A DNA stretch of 64,000 nt from an uncultured Cytophagales bacterium (GCA_913057175.1 CAJXNP010000008.1:1-64000), one strand, 5' to 3'; numbered from the stretch's first letter, positions 16,656 through 26,926 are shown. Numbers and translations are program-made. Notes: a model not told the origin generated them from the sequence alone.

Positions 16656-19600
16656 CTATTGAACAGTATCTGAAAATTCAAATTTCAACTTGTCTATAAA
16701 GAACCTCCTTTCAAAATCAGCCTCTCCCTTAAAAATCAGGTATAAATCGCTTAATTGTGAATTTTGTCCCCTTACAGTCATGCTCAATTCAGAGAAATGG
16801 TCACTCAAATCATTGAAAGTATTTTCTGCAACCAACATACCATCTACTCCACCTTGTCTGATTTCAATTCTAACCGGCTCACTGGATGAACAAACCAGCT
16901 TAATCGCTGTTACTCCCGACAAATCTATTCCCTGATAAACCAAATAAGAATCATTTTCTAACCTGGAAACTCCTCTACCCACATTATCCCGAAGATCAAG
17001 CGGCCTTCCATTCAGCACATCTGAATAATCTTCGGCCTCAATTGTTGTCGGCTTAAATAGATATGTTTTGGTTGTTGAAAGCGGTTCGATACCGTTCGCA
17101 CCTTTATCCTTGTAAGTCAATTTAAATTGGTAATTTCCATTCCCATTGGAAGTGTGTTCGTCAAATGCATAGGTTCCGGAAAGAGGCATTTTGGGTTCCG
17201 TATCATTCAATGATAAAATGTACTTGACCATGGCAGCAGCTTCTTCCTGGGTTACGTTTGGATTGGCTGACATCATCCTTTCTCCCCAATTACCACTTCC
17301 TCCGTTGATGATCTTTTCCGAAAGCATTTTCGTAACCTGATCAGATTCGACATACCTTTTTGCCACCTCGATGTACATCGGACCATTCGATTCCTCATCA
17401 ACTCTATGGCATGCAAAACAATTATTATCTTCAATTAGCTGTGCTCCATTTAATAGATCGGCCTTAACTTGATGCCCGGCCTCTTCCATCGTTTTATCAA
17501 AACCTTCTAAATAGTCTATGGTAAAAGCAATTTTGTTTTCATCAACTTCGCCCGGATACTTACCATCTTCCTGATCATTTACTTTCACAGAATAATCAAT
17601 TTCCCTTCCATCCCAATAGAAAGAGCGGTTCCCTGCAAAGTCGATATCAACTTCAGGATAAGAGTTTCCAACATAAATGGCCACCATTTCTTCGCCAGTC
17701 TCACCATGCTGGTCCGAAACAGCGAGAGTAAATTGGTATACACCTGGTTGATCTATAGTATAATCAAATGATTCTTCTGTGGAAATTTCCTCATCATCCA
17801 GAATCCAGCTATAAGACAGCTTATCCTTGGCATCAAAATCGTAAGAATTCGCAGCATTTAGACTGACAGTAAATGGTGCAGATCCGTACTGTGAATTAAC
17901 CTCGGCTACTGCTATTGGTATTTTATTTCCATCAGAATACAAAATCCTGGATAAAGTAGCATCATTATTCATAGTAAACCAATTGGTCCCATATTCCAGC
18001 ATGTAAATCACTCCATCAGGCCCAATTGTAAAATCCATGATGTTGGCAAATTTGACGGATGGTAAAAAAGGTTCGTAATAGATTAGATCATGATTTTCAT
18101 CAAATGTGGCTGCCATTATCCAATCTCTTATCCAGTCATAGAAAAAGAATTTTCCATCGTAATAAGAAGAAAGCTTATATTCTGAGTTTTTATATAGGTT
18201 GGAGTAGTAAACAGGACCTGCCATGGCATTCCGACCACCTGTACCTAAATCTTCAAATTCTTTGCTTACGGCATATGGATAATAAACCATAGCAGGTTGG
18301 GCAGGTGGCAACTCTCTCATTCCTGTATTGTTTGGAGAGTTATTGATTGGGTTTAACGGATCATAAAGAGGTCCGATTTCACCCGTTTGATAATCGATAT
18401 CAGCATAAGCAAAGTTATTTCCTACAAATAAAGGCCAACCAAAAAACCCAGGTTCCTTTACCTGGTTAACTTCATCGTGACCTCGGGGACCCTTAGCTGT
18501 ATTTTCACTTGCATCCGGGCCAACATCTCCATAGTAAAGAATACCAGTTTTTTGATCGATCGAAATTCTGTAGGGATTTCGGCAGCCCATCACATATATC
18601 TCAGGCTTGCCCTGGGAACCATCCTTAGGAAATAAGTTTCCATCAGGAATAGAATAGGTGCCATCTACCTCAGGTTTTATTCGCAATATTTTCCCTCGCA
18701 AATCATTTGTATTGGCTGAACTTCTTCTCGCATCCCAATTTTCCCAACCAGGCAGATCATTCATTGGCCCATTACCTTCAGCATTAACTTTCAAGGCTTT
18801 ATCATTAAATGGATTAGTATCATCGCCCGTAGAAAGGTAAAGCAATCCACCAGGTCCAAATTCTATGCTGCCTCCTGTGTGACAACATGTAGCTCGCTGA
18901 ACGGGTACCTTAAGCATTACTTTCTCTGTATTTTGCAACAATGTGTCAGCAATAAAAACAAATCTTGATAATACATTCACCCATTCATCGCCAGCAGGTG
19001 CATAGTACAGGTATATCCAGTGATTTTCATTGTAATTCGGATCCTTGGCTAACCCAACCAAACCGTCTTCAAAAGTGTTGTTAACATTTATTTTAGCAAT
19101 TGTTTTGGTCGATTTATTATTCAAATCATATAAAATCAGCTCACCCTTTCGTTGTGCAAAGAGAATTTTTCCTCCATCAAAAACCTCCAATTCCGTTGGT
19201 TCATCCAAACGCTGTATCAAGACATCCTTTACAAAATTATTTTCGTCAGGCGGCAATGGAGAATGGGTAAGATCATAGTCAAGTATATTGTCACCAATGG
19301 CGTAGTTGATTCCCCCTGAAAGGTGTTGCAAAAATTCAGGTTCTGAATATGATTCCTTTGTGTGGCCTAATCCCGTATAGAAGGCTCTTCCACCATCAAA
19401 TTCATGATACCATGCGATGGGATGTGGATCTCCGTTTTTTCCACCTTTATATGTAGATTCATCAAGTGTGGCAAGAACGTTGACATTGGGATTTATGTTT
19501 TTATAATTATACCATTCGTCAAATCGTTCCCACTTTTCAGGAAGGTTTTGAGTGGATAAGTGATCGTGATCCAAAACATCTATGTTGGCATTCTGTTGCT

Positions 19601-20039
19601 CAGGATGGCTTTCAAAACTGGCACCAACTAATTTTACATACCAGGGCCAGTGATATTCCGTATCTGCTGCTGAATGTATGCCAACAAAACCTCCGCCGGC
19701 CTGAACATATCTTTCAAAATGTGCTTGCTGGCGATAATCAAGAACATTCTGGGTGGTATTCAGGAAGACAACAGCACTATATCGTTTCAAACTATCTGTG
19801 ACAAAAAAGTTTGCATTTTCGGTGGTATCGACTCTGAAACCATTTTCTTCTCCCAGTTTCATAATGGCCATTTTCCCGACAGATATGGATTCATGTCTGT
19901 AACCATCGGTTTTGCTAAAAACCAAGACCCTCTTTTCCGGCAATTCGTTACTACATGAACTAAACATGATTGCAACCAGCATGACTAACAAAGAAAAACA
20001 TGAAGTGGTCTCGCAGAATACTCCTCTCCTGATATTCAT
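16656..20039 (-). CDS. ThuA / sugar dehydrogenase / PKD / cytochrome c / CBM fusion lipoprotein
   Basis: 1127 residues from the ATG at 20039; the longer frame to 20117 puts 26 charged residues before the signal and was rejected. The signal peptide ends in a lipobox-like FSSC with Cys 29, so this is a lipoprotein. Domains in order: ThuA-like (KRVLVFSKTDGYRHESI, GFVGIHSAADTEYHWPWY), about 35-260; PQQ-type glucose/sorbosone dehydrogenase beta-propeller (DGLVGLAKDPNY, CCHTGGSIEFGPGG, LRGKILRIKPEVDG, VMGCRNPYRISID), about 270-690; PKD (VSLNAANSYDFDAKDKLSYSW); c-type cytochrome with CFACH at 874-878 and Met ligands near ERMMSA; and a C-terminal CBM6/35-like domain (TTIEAEDYSDVLNGRP...). Inference: periplasmic or surface oxidation of a carbohydrate with electrons passed to the attached haem. 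The next two genes on the same strand encode sugar isomerase and dehydrogenase families. Confidence 0.88.
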   Translation of the reverse strand: MNIRRGVFCETTSCFSLLVMLVAIMFSSCSNELPEKRVLVFSKTDGYRHESISVGKMAIMKLGEENGFRVDTTENANFFVTDSLKRYSAVVFLNTTQNVLDYRQQAHFERYVQAGGGFVGIHSAADTEYHWPWYVKLVGASFESHPEQQNANIDVLDHDHLSTQNLPEKWERFDEWYNYKNINPNVNVLATLDESTYKGGKNGDPHPIAWYHEFDGGRAFYTGLGHTKESYSEPEFLQHLSGGINYAIGDNILDYDLTHSPLPPDENNFVKDVLIQRLDEPTELEVFDGGKILFAQRKGELILYDLNNKSTKTIAKINVNNTFEDGLVGLAKDPNYNENHWIYLYYAPAGDEWVNVLSRFVFIADTLLQNTEKVMLKVPVQRATCCHTGGSIEFGPGGLLYLSTGDDTNPFNDKALKVNAEGNGPMNDLPGWENWDARRSSANTNDLRGKILRIKPEVDGTYSIPDGNLFPKDGSQGKPEIYVMGCRNPYRISIDQKTGILYYGDVGPDASENTAKGPRGHDEVNQVKEPGFFGWPLFVGNNFAYADIDYQTGEIGPLYDPLNPINNSPNNTGMRELPPAQPAMVYYPYAVSKEFEDLGTGGRNAMAGPVYYSNLYKNSEYKLSSYYDGKFFFYDWIRDWIMAATFDENHDLIYYEPFLPSVKFANIMDFTIGPDGVIYMLEYGTNWFTMNNDATLSRILYSDGNKIPIAVAEVNSQYGSAPFTVSLNAANSYDFDAKDKLSYSWILDDEEISTEESFDYTIDQPGVYQFTLAVSDQHGETGEEMVAIYVGNSYPEVDIDFAGNRSFYWDGREIDYSVKVNDQEDGKYPGEVDENKIAFTIDYLEGFDKTMEEAGHQVKADLLNGAQLIEDNNCFACHRVDEESNGPMYIEVAKRYVESDQVTKMLSEKIINGGSGNWGERMMSANPNVTQEEAAAMVKYILSLNDTEPKMPLSGTYAFDEHTSNGNGNYQFKLTYKDKGANGIEPLSTTKTYLFKPTTIEAEDYSDVLNGRPLDLRDNVGRGVSRLENDSYLVYQGIDLSGVTAIKLVCSSSEPVRIEIRQGGVDGMLVAENTFNDLSDHFSELSMTVRGQNSQLSDLYLIFKGEADFERRFFIDKLKFEFSDTVQ

Positions 20040-20146
20040 TTTTAAATCCCTTATTGTACCTAAATTTTTTTCTGACGATTTTAAAAAATCCTGAAAATAA
20101 ATATGCCGAAGATCCACTCAACTTCGGCACTCTGATCGATCCATGG

Positions 20147-21190
20147 TTATATTCCCAAAATCTGTTTATTCCCTTCCGTATCAACTCCGGAATCAGCAAA
20201 ATCGTCAAATGCTTTTTCCGTCTTTCTTATTATATGCTCTTTAATAAACTCAGCACCTTCTCTTGCGCCATCCTCCGGATGTTTCAGGCAACACTCCCAC
20301 TCGAGCACAGCCCATCCCTCGTAATCATACTGCGCAAATTTGCTGAAAATACTTTTAAAATCAACTTCTCCATCGCCAAGCGACCTGAATCGACCTGGAC
20401 GATCAACCCAACCCTGGTAGCCACCATAAATTCCTGATTTTCCCGATATGTTGAATTCTGCATCTTTCACATGAAACATTTTAATCCGCTCATGGTAAAA
20501 ATCGATGAATTCCACATAATCCAGCTGTTGCAAGACAAAATGGCTTGGATCATAGTTAATGTTCACCCGAGGATGATTGTTAAGCTCTTTTAGAAACATT
20601 TCAAAGGTTAATCCATCGTGAAGGTCTTCGCCGGGATGGATTTCATAGCAAACATCCACCCCACACTTGTCAAATTCGTCCAAAATGGGCTTCCATCTTT
20701 TTGCAAGCTCTGCGAATCCCTGCTCTACCAATCCCGCTGGCCTCTGGGGCCATGGATACATGTACGGCCATAGCAAAGCTCCTGAAAATGTAGCATGAAC
20801 ATTTATTCCCAGGTTTTTACTTGCCTGGGCATTCCACTTCATTTGTTGAATGGCCCATTCGGTCCTTGCCTTTGGGTTTTTTCTTACTTCCGGAGCAGCA
20901 AAGCCATCGAACATATCATCGTAAGCAGGATGGACAGCCACCAATTGCCCCTGGAGGTGTGAAGACAGTTCAGTGATCTCCAAGCCCTCATCTTTCACAA
21001 CTCCTTTGATTTCATCCGCATAGGTTTTGCTTTCAGCTAATTTTTGCAAATCCACACAGCGACTATCCCATGTCGGGATCTGGACCCCTTTGTATCCGAT
21101 TCCGGCCATGTATTTACAGATATTTTTCAGAGTATTAAAAGGGGCATCATCGCCCATAAATTGCGCTAGAAATATTGCGGGTCCTTTCAT
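20147..21190 (-). CDS. Sugar phosphate isomerase/epimerase family protein
   Basis: 347 residues, AP-endonuclease-2/xylose-isomerase-like TIM barrel. Metal-site elements: VCYEIHPGEDLHDG, VNINYDPSHFVLQ, MFHVKDAEF and VLEWECC. There is no signal peptide (MKGPAIFLAQFMGDDAPF), so it is cytoplasmic. Such proteins isomerise or epimerise free or keto sugars with a divalent metal. It lies 107 bp before the dehydrogenase-fusion lipoprotein and 138 bp after the Gfo/Idh/MocA gene on the same strand. This set recurs in Bacteroidota and Planctomycetes sugar-oxidation loci. Substrate unknown. Confidence 0.88.
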   Translation of the reverse strand: MKGPAIFLAQFMGDDAPFNTLKNICKYMAGIGYKGVQIPTWDSRCVDLQKLAESKTYADEIKGVVKDEGLEITELSSHLQGQLVAVHPAYDDMFDGFAAPEVRKNPKARTEWAIQQMKWNAQASKNLGINVHATFSGALLWPYMYPWPQRPAGLVEQGFAELAKRWKPILDEFDKCGVDVCYEIHPGEDLHDGLTFEMFLKELNNHPRVNINYDPSHFVLQQLDYVEFIDFYHERIKMFHVKDAEFNISGKSGIYGGYQGWVDRPGRFRSLGDGEVDFKSIFSKFAQYDYEGWAVLEWECCLKHPEDGAREGAEFIKEHIIRKTEKAFDDFADSGVDTEGNKQILGI

Positions 21191-21328
21191 GTTAGTTATT
21201 CGTTATTTGTTATTGAGTTATTTTGTGTTGCCGGTTGCAAGTTTTGCAGATTACTTTTCACTTATTACAATCCTCAACCTTTTCTCCACTAACTTCGATT
21301 CCTATTTTATTCCGTGTTCCTTGCTCCT

Positions 21329-22483
21329 TTAATCCACCTTCGTCCATGCAGCATTATTCTTTCCCGAACTGATGACCGCATCGATAAACTTCATTCCCCT
21401 TACTCCATCACTTACAGTTGGAAAATCCAATTGTACAGGATCAGGATCCTTTCCTTCCACTTTCGCCAGAATGGTAGCAGCAAAATTCTTATAAATATTT
21501 GCAAATGCTTCCAGGTATCCTTCAGGATGTCCGGCGGGTGTGCGGGTATTTGCTCCCGCAATATCACTCATATACCCCAATCCGGTACGATAGACCTCTG
21601 TAGGTTTATCAAGCCATTTTACGAGCATGGTATTGGGGTCAAGTTGGCGCCATTCCAAACCTCCTTTTTCACCATACACACGTATATTCAAATCATTTTC
21701 CTCACCTGCGCTTATTTGGCTGCAATGCAATATCCCTTTTGCACCATTCTCAAATCTCAATAATACATTGGCATCATCATCCAGTAATCTTCCCTCAACA
21801 AAAATCGAAACATCCGCACTCAGTTCTGTTATCTTTAAACCAGTAATCGTTTCAGCCAGATTTTCGGCATGAGTTCCGATGTCACCTACTGATCCGGCTT
21901 TCCCGGATTTTGACGGATCTGTCCTCCAACTCGCCTGAGTTTGACCGGTTTTTTCCAATGGTGTGGAAAGCCATCCCTGAGGATATTCAACTACCACTTT
22001 CCTGATCTTACCAAAGACACCGGATTTGACCATCTCCCTGGCCTGTTTCACCATTGGATAGCCCGTATAAGTGTGCGTCAGAGCAAAAACCAACCCTGTT
22101 TTTTCAACCAGTTTTTCCAGTTCTATTGCTTCATCAGTGTTAAATGAAAGCGGTTTATCACAGATCACATGAAATCCATTTTCAAGGGCAAGCTTTGCCG
22201 GTTCAAAATGCACATGATTAGGAGTAACAATTGATACAGCATCCATTCTAACATCCTCCGGAAGGGCAGTCTCTTTTTCAATCATTTCCTTAAATGATCC
22301 GTAAACCCTGTCCGGGTCCAGAAATAACTCTTCGCCTGTCAATTTTGATTTTTCCGGATTGCTGCTAAATGCCCCACAAACCAATTCAATTTGTCCATCT
22401 ATTGCAGCAGCTATTCGGTGAACGGCACCAATGAAAGCTCCTTGCCCCCCTCCAATCATACCCAGTCTTATTTTTCTACCCAT
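21329..22483 (-). CDS. Gfo/Idh/MocA family oxidoreductase
   Basis: 384 residues from the ATG at 22483 (MGRKIRLGMIGGGQGAFIG); the ATG-initiated frame to 22540 adds 19 residues before the Rossmann strand and was not used. N-terminal NAD(P)-binding fold with GGGQGAFIG, SIVTPNHVHFEPAKLAL and the catalytic-lysine motif ICDKPLS (usually EKP), then a C-terminal Gfo/Idh/MocA substrate domain (GSVGDIGTHAENLAE with the conserved His). It oxidises or reduces sugars or inositols at a secondary alcohol. It is first in the three-gene set 22483-16656 and probably acts on the same carbohydrate as the isomerase and the sugar dehydrogenase. Confidence 0.9.
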   Translation of the reverse strand: MGRKIRLGMIGGGQGAFIGAVHRIAAAIDGQIELVCGAFSSNPEKSKLTGEELFLDPDRVYGSFKEMIEKETALPEDVRMDAVSIVTPNHVHFEPAKLALENGFHVICDKPLSFNTDEAIELEKLVEKTGLVFALTHTYTGYPMVKQAREMVKSGVFGKIRKVVVEYPQGWLSTPLEKTGQTQASWRTDPSKSGKAGSVGDIGTHAENLAETITGLKITELSADVSIFVEGRLLDDDANVLLRFENGAKGILHCSQISAGEENDLNIRVYGEKGGLEWRQLDPNTMLVKWLDKPTEVYRTGLGYMSDIAGANTRTPAGHPEGYLEAFANIYKNFAATILAKVEGKDPDPVQLDFPTVSDGVRGMKFIDAVISSGKNNAAWTKVD

Positions 22484-22863
22484 ATCTTTTGTGTGATTAA
22501 TTATAGAACTCTGAATTTTTAATGTGTGTACAATTAACAAATTACTTCTGTTAATCGCGATTGAAATTTAATTGAATTCGCTAGGAAATGGATGTTTTGA
22601 TTTTCAATGAAATAAAATGCAATCTATTTTCTATATTGGATCGGCGAAATTTTATATTGTCAGTATAAAGCTTAATTTTTGACCAGGTTCGTAGGTATTG
22701 ACCCATTTTGGAAACCTTTTGTGTTTTTTTGATTTTTCCATACATGGGTTAGTTAAAGAATTTTTGAATCTCCACACAACCAGCTGTTAAATGTATTTTA
22801 GCGTTTATTGAACAAACTATTGTTAGCAAAATTAAACAGGGAGGCAAATCATTCCGGGTCGTA
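22484..22863. other. Divergent intergenic region, no gene seen
   Basis: 380 AT-rich bases between the divergent oxidoreductase (-) and the sensor kinase (+). It must hold promoters for both. I found no exact TAnnTTTG box, no strong hairpin and no small coding frame. Confidence 0.5.
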
Positions 22864-24894
22864 ATGAATAAATGGTTATTGCTGGCTGGATTTCTTTTTT
22901 TTGGAATTACCAGGGTAGCTGCTTATGATGGGATCGTTGTTCACAACAGCGAGCAGATCATCAATATTTCCGACAAACTGAGGTATCAGGAATTGGATTC
23001 TGATAGCCTCCAATATTGGGCAAATCATTTGGATGCCACCGGAAGACAAAAAAATATCCTTTATAGGCAATTAATGACCAAAAATACCATTATTGCCTAT
23101 CTCAATTTAATGAATAAAATAGACGAAGAGCTATTTATCCAATTAGGCAACCCCTCCATTGACCACATTATTTTAGCCGATATAACCAGTGAGAAACCAA
23201 AGATCATTTATAAGGGAGGCAGAAAACACAAGAAATACATTGACAATGTGCGGTTCAGTAAATACCTCATAGACCTTAACTCAAAAGGGGGAGGCCAAAA
23301 GACGTATGCGCTCATCATTTCTGACGACAAACCCCTGGGAGACCTTGAAATAAACCTTGGAACGTTGAAGAAATACCTCGATGACCGGCCTGAAATCAAC
23401 CTGTTGGAAGGAATGTTTTTTGGTATATTTCTCTTGCTTGTTTTATACAATCTTTTCCAATATTTCACGATTAAGGATCCGTCTTACATCTATTTTGGAC
23501 TTTATGCGGCTTCCCTGACCTTGCTTTTTGCCATCATAAAGGGTTATACCATTGAATATTTCCTTGGTGAATTACCTAATTTTGAAATGTATGTCAAGAT
23601 CCTGATTTGTACGTCCGGAGTACTGGCAGTTTTTTTTACAGCAACATTTCTCAAGACAATTATCAATACACCAAGAAGGCATATTTGGTTGATGGCTTTA
23701 GCTGTGTTTTATGCCATTTCATCCATTATTTTTCTTTTTGGCGGAAATGAGATGGCCAGCAAAATTGTCTACTACAACACCCTTTTCACCATCTTTTTTG
23801 TCATTTCCATTTCCATAACCATGTGGAAAAGAAGCTATAAAACTTCCTCTCCATTCCTGATTGCATGGCTGGTCTTATTATTGGGAATGGTCGGATCGAC
23901 AATGGTGGAATCTGAATGGATCGAATACAATTTGCTGACAGAAAACTTACTTCAGTTCAGCGCTTTGATCCATATTGTTTTATTGTCATTTGCTCTTGCG
24001 AACAAAATCAGGGTTTATATTGATAAGAAAAATGAAGCTCAGGAAATCGCACTGCAAACCGCTATTGAGAATGAAAAGCTAATCACTCACCAGAAACAAC
24101 TGCTGGAAACGAAGGTATTTGAAAGGACAAAAGACCTGGAGCAATCAATTGAGGCATTGAAGAAACAGGAGGAAGAGCTGCAGGAAGCAAATGAGTTTAA
24201 GGACAAGGTCTTTTCTGTCATTTCGCATGATCTGAAAAGTCCTGTTTCAACATTAACCGGATTACTTGAATTATTAAGGCTTAATACGCTCAGCGCCGAA
24301 GAAAAATCAAACATCATCGACAATCTTGATGTGGCATTGAAAAACACCAAATACCTGCTGGACAATATCCTGATCTGGGCAAATCCAAAATTGAGCAAAG
24401 AAAAGAAAAAATCGGATTTTAATATTTTTTCAGTGGCTGAGGAGGTTTGTCAGCTTTTCAGCATTCAGGCCCAGGCAAAAAAAATTGAACTTGTCAATCA
24501 GATAAACAGAAACATTAAGATCAATACGGATAAAGATGTCATCAGGCTTGTTTTGAGAAATCTAGTTTCCAATGCTTTGAAATTTACACCATCCGGAGGT
24601 CGTGTTGAGTTAGACCTTGAAAGGCAAGGAAATAATGTGATTCTGAAAGTCTCTGATAACGGAATCGGTATTCATCCCGATCAGCTGAAAAGATTATTTG
24701 AAAACAACCACCACCACTCAACCAGGGGTACACACAACGAAAAAGGAACGGGACTTGGCTTGATTCTTTGCAACGAGTTTTTGGAGAAAAACGACCATAA
24801 AATATCAGTCAAAAGTACTGAAGGCAAGGGGACAACCTTTTACATCGAGTTAAATTCAGTTCTCGATAAAAGGAAAGAAAAGATACCTGCCTGA
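22864..24894 (+). CDS. 7TMR-DISM sensor histidine kinase
   Basis: 676 residues. Signal peptide (MNKWLLLAGFLFFGITRVAA), then a periplasmic 7TMR-DISMED2-like sensing domain to about residue 170, seven membrane helices at about 180-400 (GMFFGIFLLLVLYNLFQYF onward), a coiled coil (QKQLLETKVFERTKDLEQS), a HisKA domain with phospho-accepting His 455 in SVISHDLKSPVSTL, and a HATPase domain (NLVSNALKFTPSGG, VSDNGIGI, GTGLGL). There is no receiver domain and no response-regulator gene beside it, so this is an orphan kinase. DISM extracellular domains are thought to bind carbohydrate-like ligands, which would fit the divergent sugar cluster, but that link is only inferred from position. Confidence 0.9.
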   Translation: MNKWLLLAGFLFFGITRVAAYDGIVVHNSEQIINISDKLRYQELDSDSLQYWANHLDATGRQKNILYRQLMTKNTIIAYLNLMNKIDEELFIQLGNPSIDHIILADITSEKPKIIYKGGRKHKKYIDNVRFSKYLIDLNSKGGGQKTYALIISDDKPLGDLEINLGTLKKYLDDRPEINLLEGMFFGIFLLLVLYNLFQYFTIKDPSYIYFGLYAASLTLLFAIIKGYTIEYFLGELPNFEMYVKILICTSGVLAVFFTATFLKTIINTPRRHIWLMALAVFYAISSIIFLFGGNEMASKIVYYNTLFTIFFVISISITMWKRSYKTSSPFLIAWLVLLLGMVGSTMVESEWIEYNLLTENLLQFSALIHIVLLSFALANKIRVYIDKKNEAQEIALQTAIENEKLITHQKQLLETKVFERTKDLEQSIEALKKQEEELQEANEFKDKVFSVISHDLKSPVSTLTGLLELLRLNTLSAEEKSNIIDNLDVALKNTKYLLDNILIWANPKLSKEKKKSDFNIFSVAEEVCQLFSIQAQAKKIELVNQINRNIKINTDKDVIRLVLRNLVSNALKFTPSGGRVELDLERQGNNVILKVSDNGIGIHPDQLKRLFENNHHHSTRGTHNEKGTGLGLILCNEFLEKNDHKISVKSTEGKGTTFYIELNSVLDKRKEKIPA

Positions 24895-24898
24895 TATT

Positions 24899-26686
24899 TT
24901 ACATCCTTTCAGGAACACTGATTCCCAATAAACCCATAGAAGTTTTAATTGTTCTGGCTACAGCATAAGAAAAAGCAACTTTGAACTTAAGCAAATTGTC
25001 ATCTGGCTCGCCGAATATGGAAATCTCTGTATAGAAGCGATTGTATTCCTTGGCCAGATCGTAGGCATATTGAGCAACAACCGAAGGTGCGTAATTACTA
25101 GCCGCTTCCTGAATGATATCCGGAAACTTATTCAGCAAAAAGAAAACAGATAATACAGCATCCTCAAGGTTATCAATTTGCTTCACATCAAACGACTGAT
25201 AGTCTATTTCCAGTTGTTCCGCTTTTCTCACTATTGCAGCAATCCGGGCATGTGTATATTGAATAAATGGCCCTGTATTTCCATGAAATTGAATAGACTC
25301 CTCAGGATTAAAAAGCATTCTCTTCTTCGGATCAACTTTCAGCAGGAAAAACTTCAATGCTCCTAAAGCCAATGTTTCATAAAGGTCCAGAGCTTGTTCT
25401 TCGGTAAATCCATCAATTTTACCCAGCTCCTCTGTATGTCTTCTGGCAGTTTCAGCCATTTCATTCATCAGGTCGTCCGCATCCACAACTGTTCCTTCGC
25501 GGGATTTCATTTTCCCTGCCGGCAGGTCCACCATTCCATATGAAAGGTGGTGCATACCACCAGCATAATTTCTTCCCAATTTCTTCAAAATCAGAAACAA
25601 TACCTGGAAATGGTAGTCTTGCTCATTACCCACAACATAGATGGACTGATTGAATTGAAAATCTTTGTATTTCAGATCAGCCGTGCCAAGATCCTGGGTC
25701 ATGTAAACGGATGTCCCATCAGCTCGTAACAGCAATTTTTCGTCCAACCCTTCATCAGAAAGATCTACCCAGACAGAACCATTATCTTTTTTGTAAAAAA
25801 TCCCCTTTTCCAGTCCTTCGTCAACAATTGCTTTTCCAAGCAGGTAAGTTTCAGATTCGTAATAGTACTTATCAAAGCTTACTCCCATTCTGGAATAAGT
25901 CGCATCAAATCCCTCATAAACCCAACCATTCATGGTTTTCCAGAGACCGACAACTTCACTATCATTTTCTTCCCACTTTTTCAGCATTTGCTGTGCTTCC
26001 AGTAAGATCGGCGCTTCTTTTTCTGCATGTTCCTTGCCGGTTCCATTTTGAACAAGCCCATCTATTTCCTTTTTATATTCCTTGTCAAACCTGACATAAT
26101 ACTTTCCAATCAGATGATCTCCCTTAATGCCCGATGATCCCGGCGTTTCGCCATTTCCAAATTTTTGATAGGCCAGCATGGATTTACAGATGTGGATCCC
26201 TCGGTCATTTACCAGATTGACCTTTTCAACTTCAAAACCCCCTGCGTCCAGAATTTGTGAGACAGAGTATCCGAGAAAATTGTTTCTAAGGTGTCCCAGG
26301 TGTAAGGGTTTGTTGGTGTTGGGAGAGGAATATTCCACCACCACTTTTTGTTTATTTGGGGGTAAAAAACCATAATCTTCCTCATGGAAAATTTGGTGAA
26401 ACCGATCCAACCAAACCGAAGGTTTAATGTTAAGGTTCAGGAATCCTTTGACCACATTGAATCTATCTACCCATTGGGAATTTTCAATCAGCTTTTCCCC
26501 GATTCGCTTACCGGCATCTTCCGGCTTCTGTCGAGTATATTTCAGATAGGGAAATACTACAAATGTGTAATCACCGCTAAATTCTTTCCGCGTCGGTTGC
26601 AGGAAATCCTTCTCGTCAATTTTATGATCAAATAATGAAAAAAAAACCGCTTTAAGCTCCTTCTCAATGCTTTCCTTTAGATTCAT
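24899..26686 (-). CDS. argS: Arginyl-tRNA synthetase
   Basis: 595 residues, class I aminoacyl-tRNA synthetase. Visible: the Arg-tRNA synthetase N-terminal additional domain, the HIGH motif within SSPNTNKPLHLGHLRNNF, the degenerate KMSKS motif as AGKMKSREGTVVDADDL, and the anticodon-binding DALR domain at the C-terminus ending GLLGISVPERM. It attaches arginine to tRNA-Arg in the cytoplasm. The stop is 4 bp from the convergent kinase stop. Confidence 0.97.
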   Translation of the reverse strand: MNLKESIEKELKAVFFSLFDHKIDEKDFLQPTRKEFSGDYTFVVFPYLKYTRQKPEDAGKRIGEKLIENSQWVDRFNVVKGFLNLNIKPSVWLDRFHQIFHEEDYGFLPPNKQKVVVEYSSPNTNKPLHLGHLRNNFLGYSVSQILDAGGFEVEKVNLVNDRGIHICKSMLAYQKFGNGETPGSSGIKGDHLIGKYYVRFDKEYKKEIDGLVQNGTGKEHAEKEAPILLEAQQMLKKWEENDSEVVGLWKTMNGWVYEGFDATYSRMGVSFDKYYYESETYLLGKAIVDEGLEKGIFYKKDNGSVWVDLSDEGLDEKLLLRADGTSVYMTQDLGTADLKYKDFQFNQSIYVVGNEQDYHFQVLFLILKKLGRNYAGGMHHLSYGMVDLPAGKMKSREGTVVDADDLMNEMAETARRHTEELGKIDGFTEEQALDLYETLALGALKFFLLKVDPKKRMLFNPEESIQFHGNTGPFIQYTHARIAAIVRKAEQLEIDYQSFDVKQIDNLEDAVLSVFFLLNKFPDIIQEAASNYAPSVVAQYAYDLAKEYNRFYTEISIFGEPDDNLLKFKVAFSYAVARTIKTSMGLLGISVPERM

Positions 26687-26833
26687 TCGTAATTAAAAAT
26701 TATTTAGCTAATCGATGCTTACATTTTAAGAGTACAAAGATTAGAATAAATGACTAATTCATCATTCATCCTAGTGCTTAATTTTGAGAAATGATCTTAA
26801 AGAAAAAGGGAAGCTGTGGTGAAAAATGTAATG

Positions 26834-26898
26834 AGGCTGCCTAATCGACTTTTTATGTGAATTAATTCGTAACCATGTCAAAAATCAAAAGGCAGCCT
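26834..26898. repeat. Inverted repeat AGGCTGCCT / AGGCAGCCT, widely spaced
   Basis: Exact 9-bp arms at 26834-26842 and 26890-26898 with 47 bases between them, in the gap between argS and the CoA-disulfide reductase gene. The right arm ends 29 bp from the reductase stop at 26927, so a terminator with a long loop is one reading. The ends of a short non-coding mobile element are another. Neither is proven. Confidence 0.45.
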
Positions 26899-26926
26899 TC
26901 AAACCACTTTTACCAAAAACCATATC

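Noticed and set aside
20040-20117. Longer N-terminus of the ThuA-dehydrogenase fusion
   Set aside because: It would put 26 charged residues in front of a good lipoprotein signal. The ATG at 20039 gives a normal signal with Cys 29.
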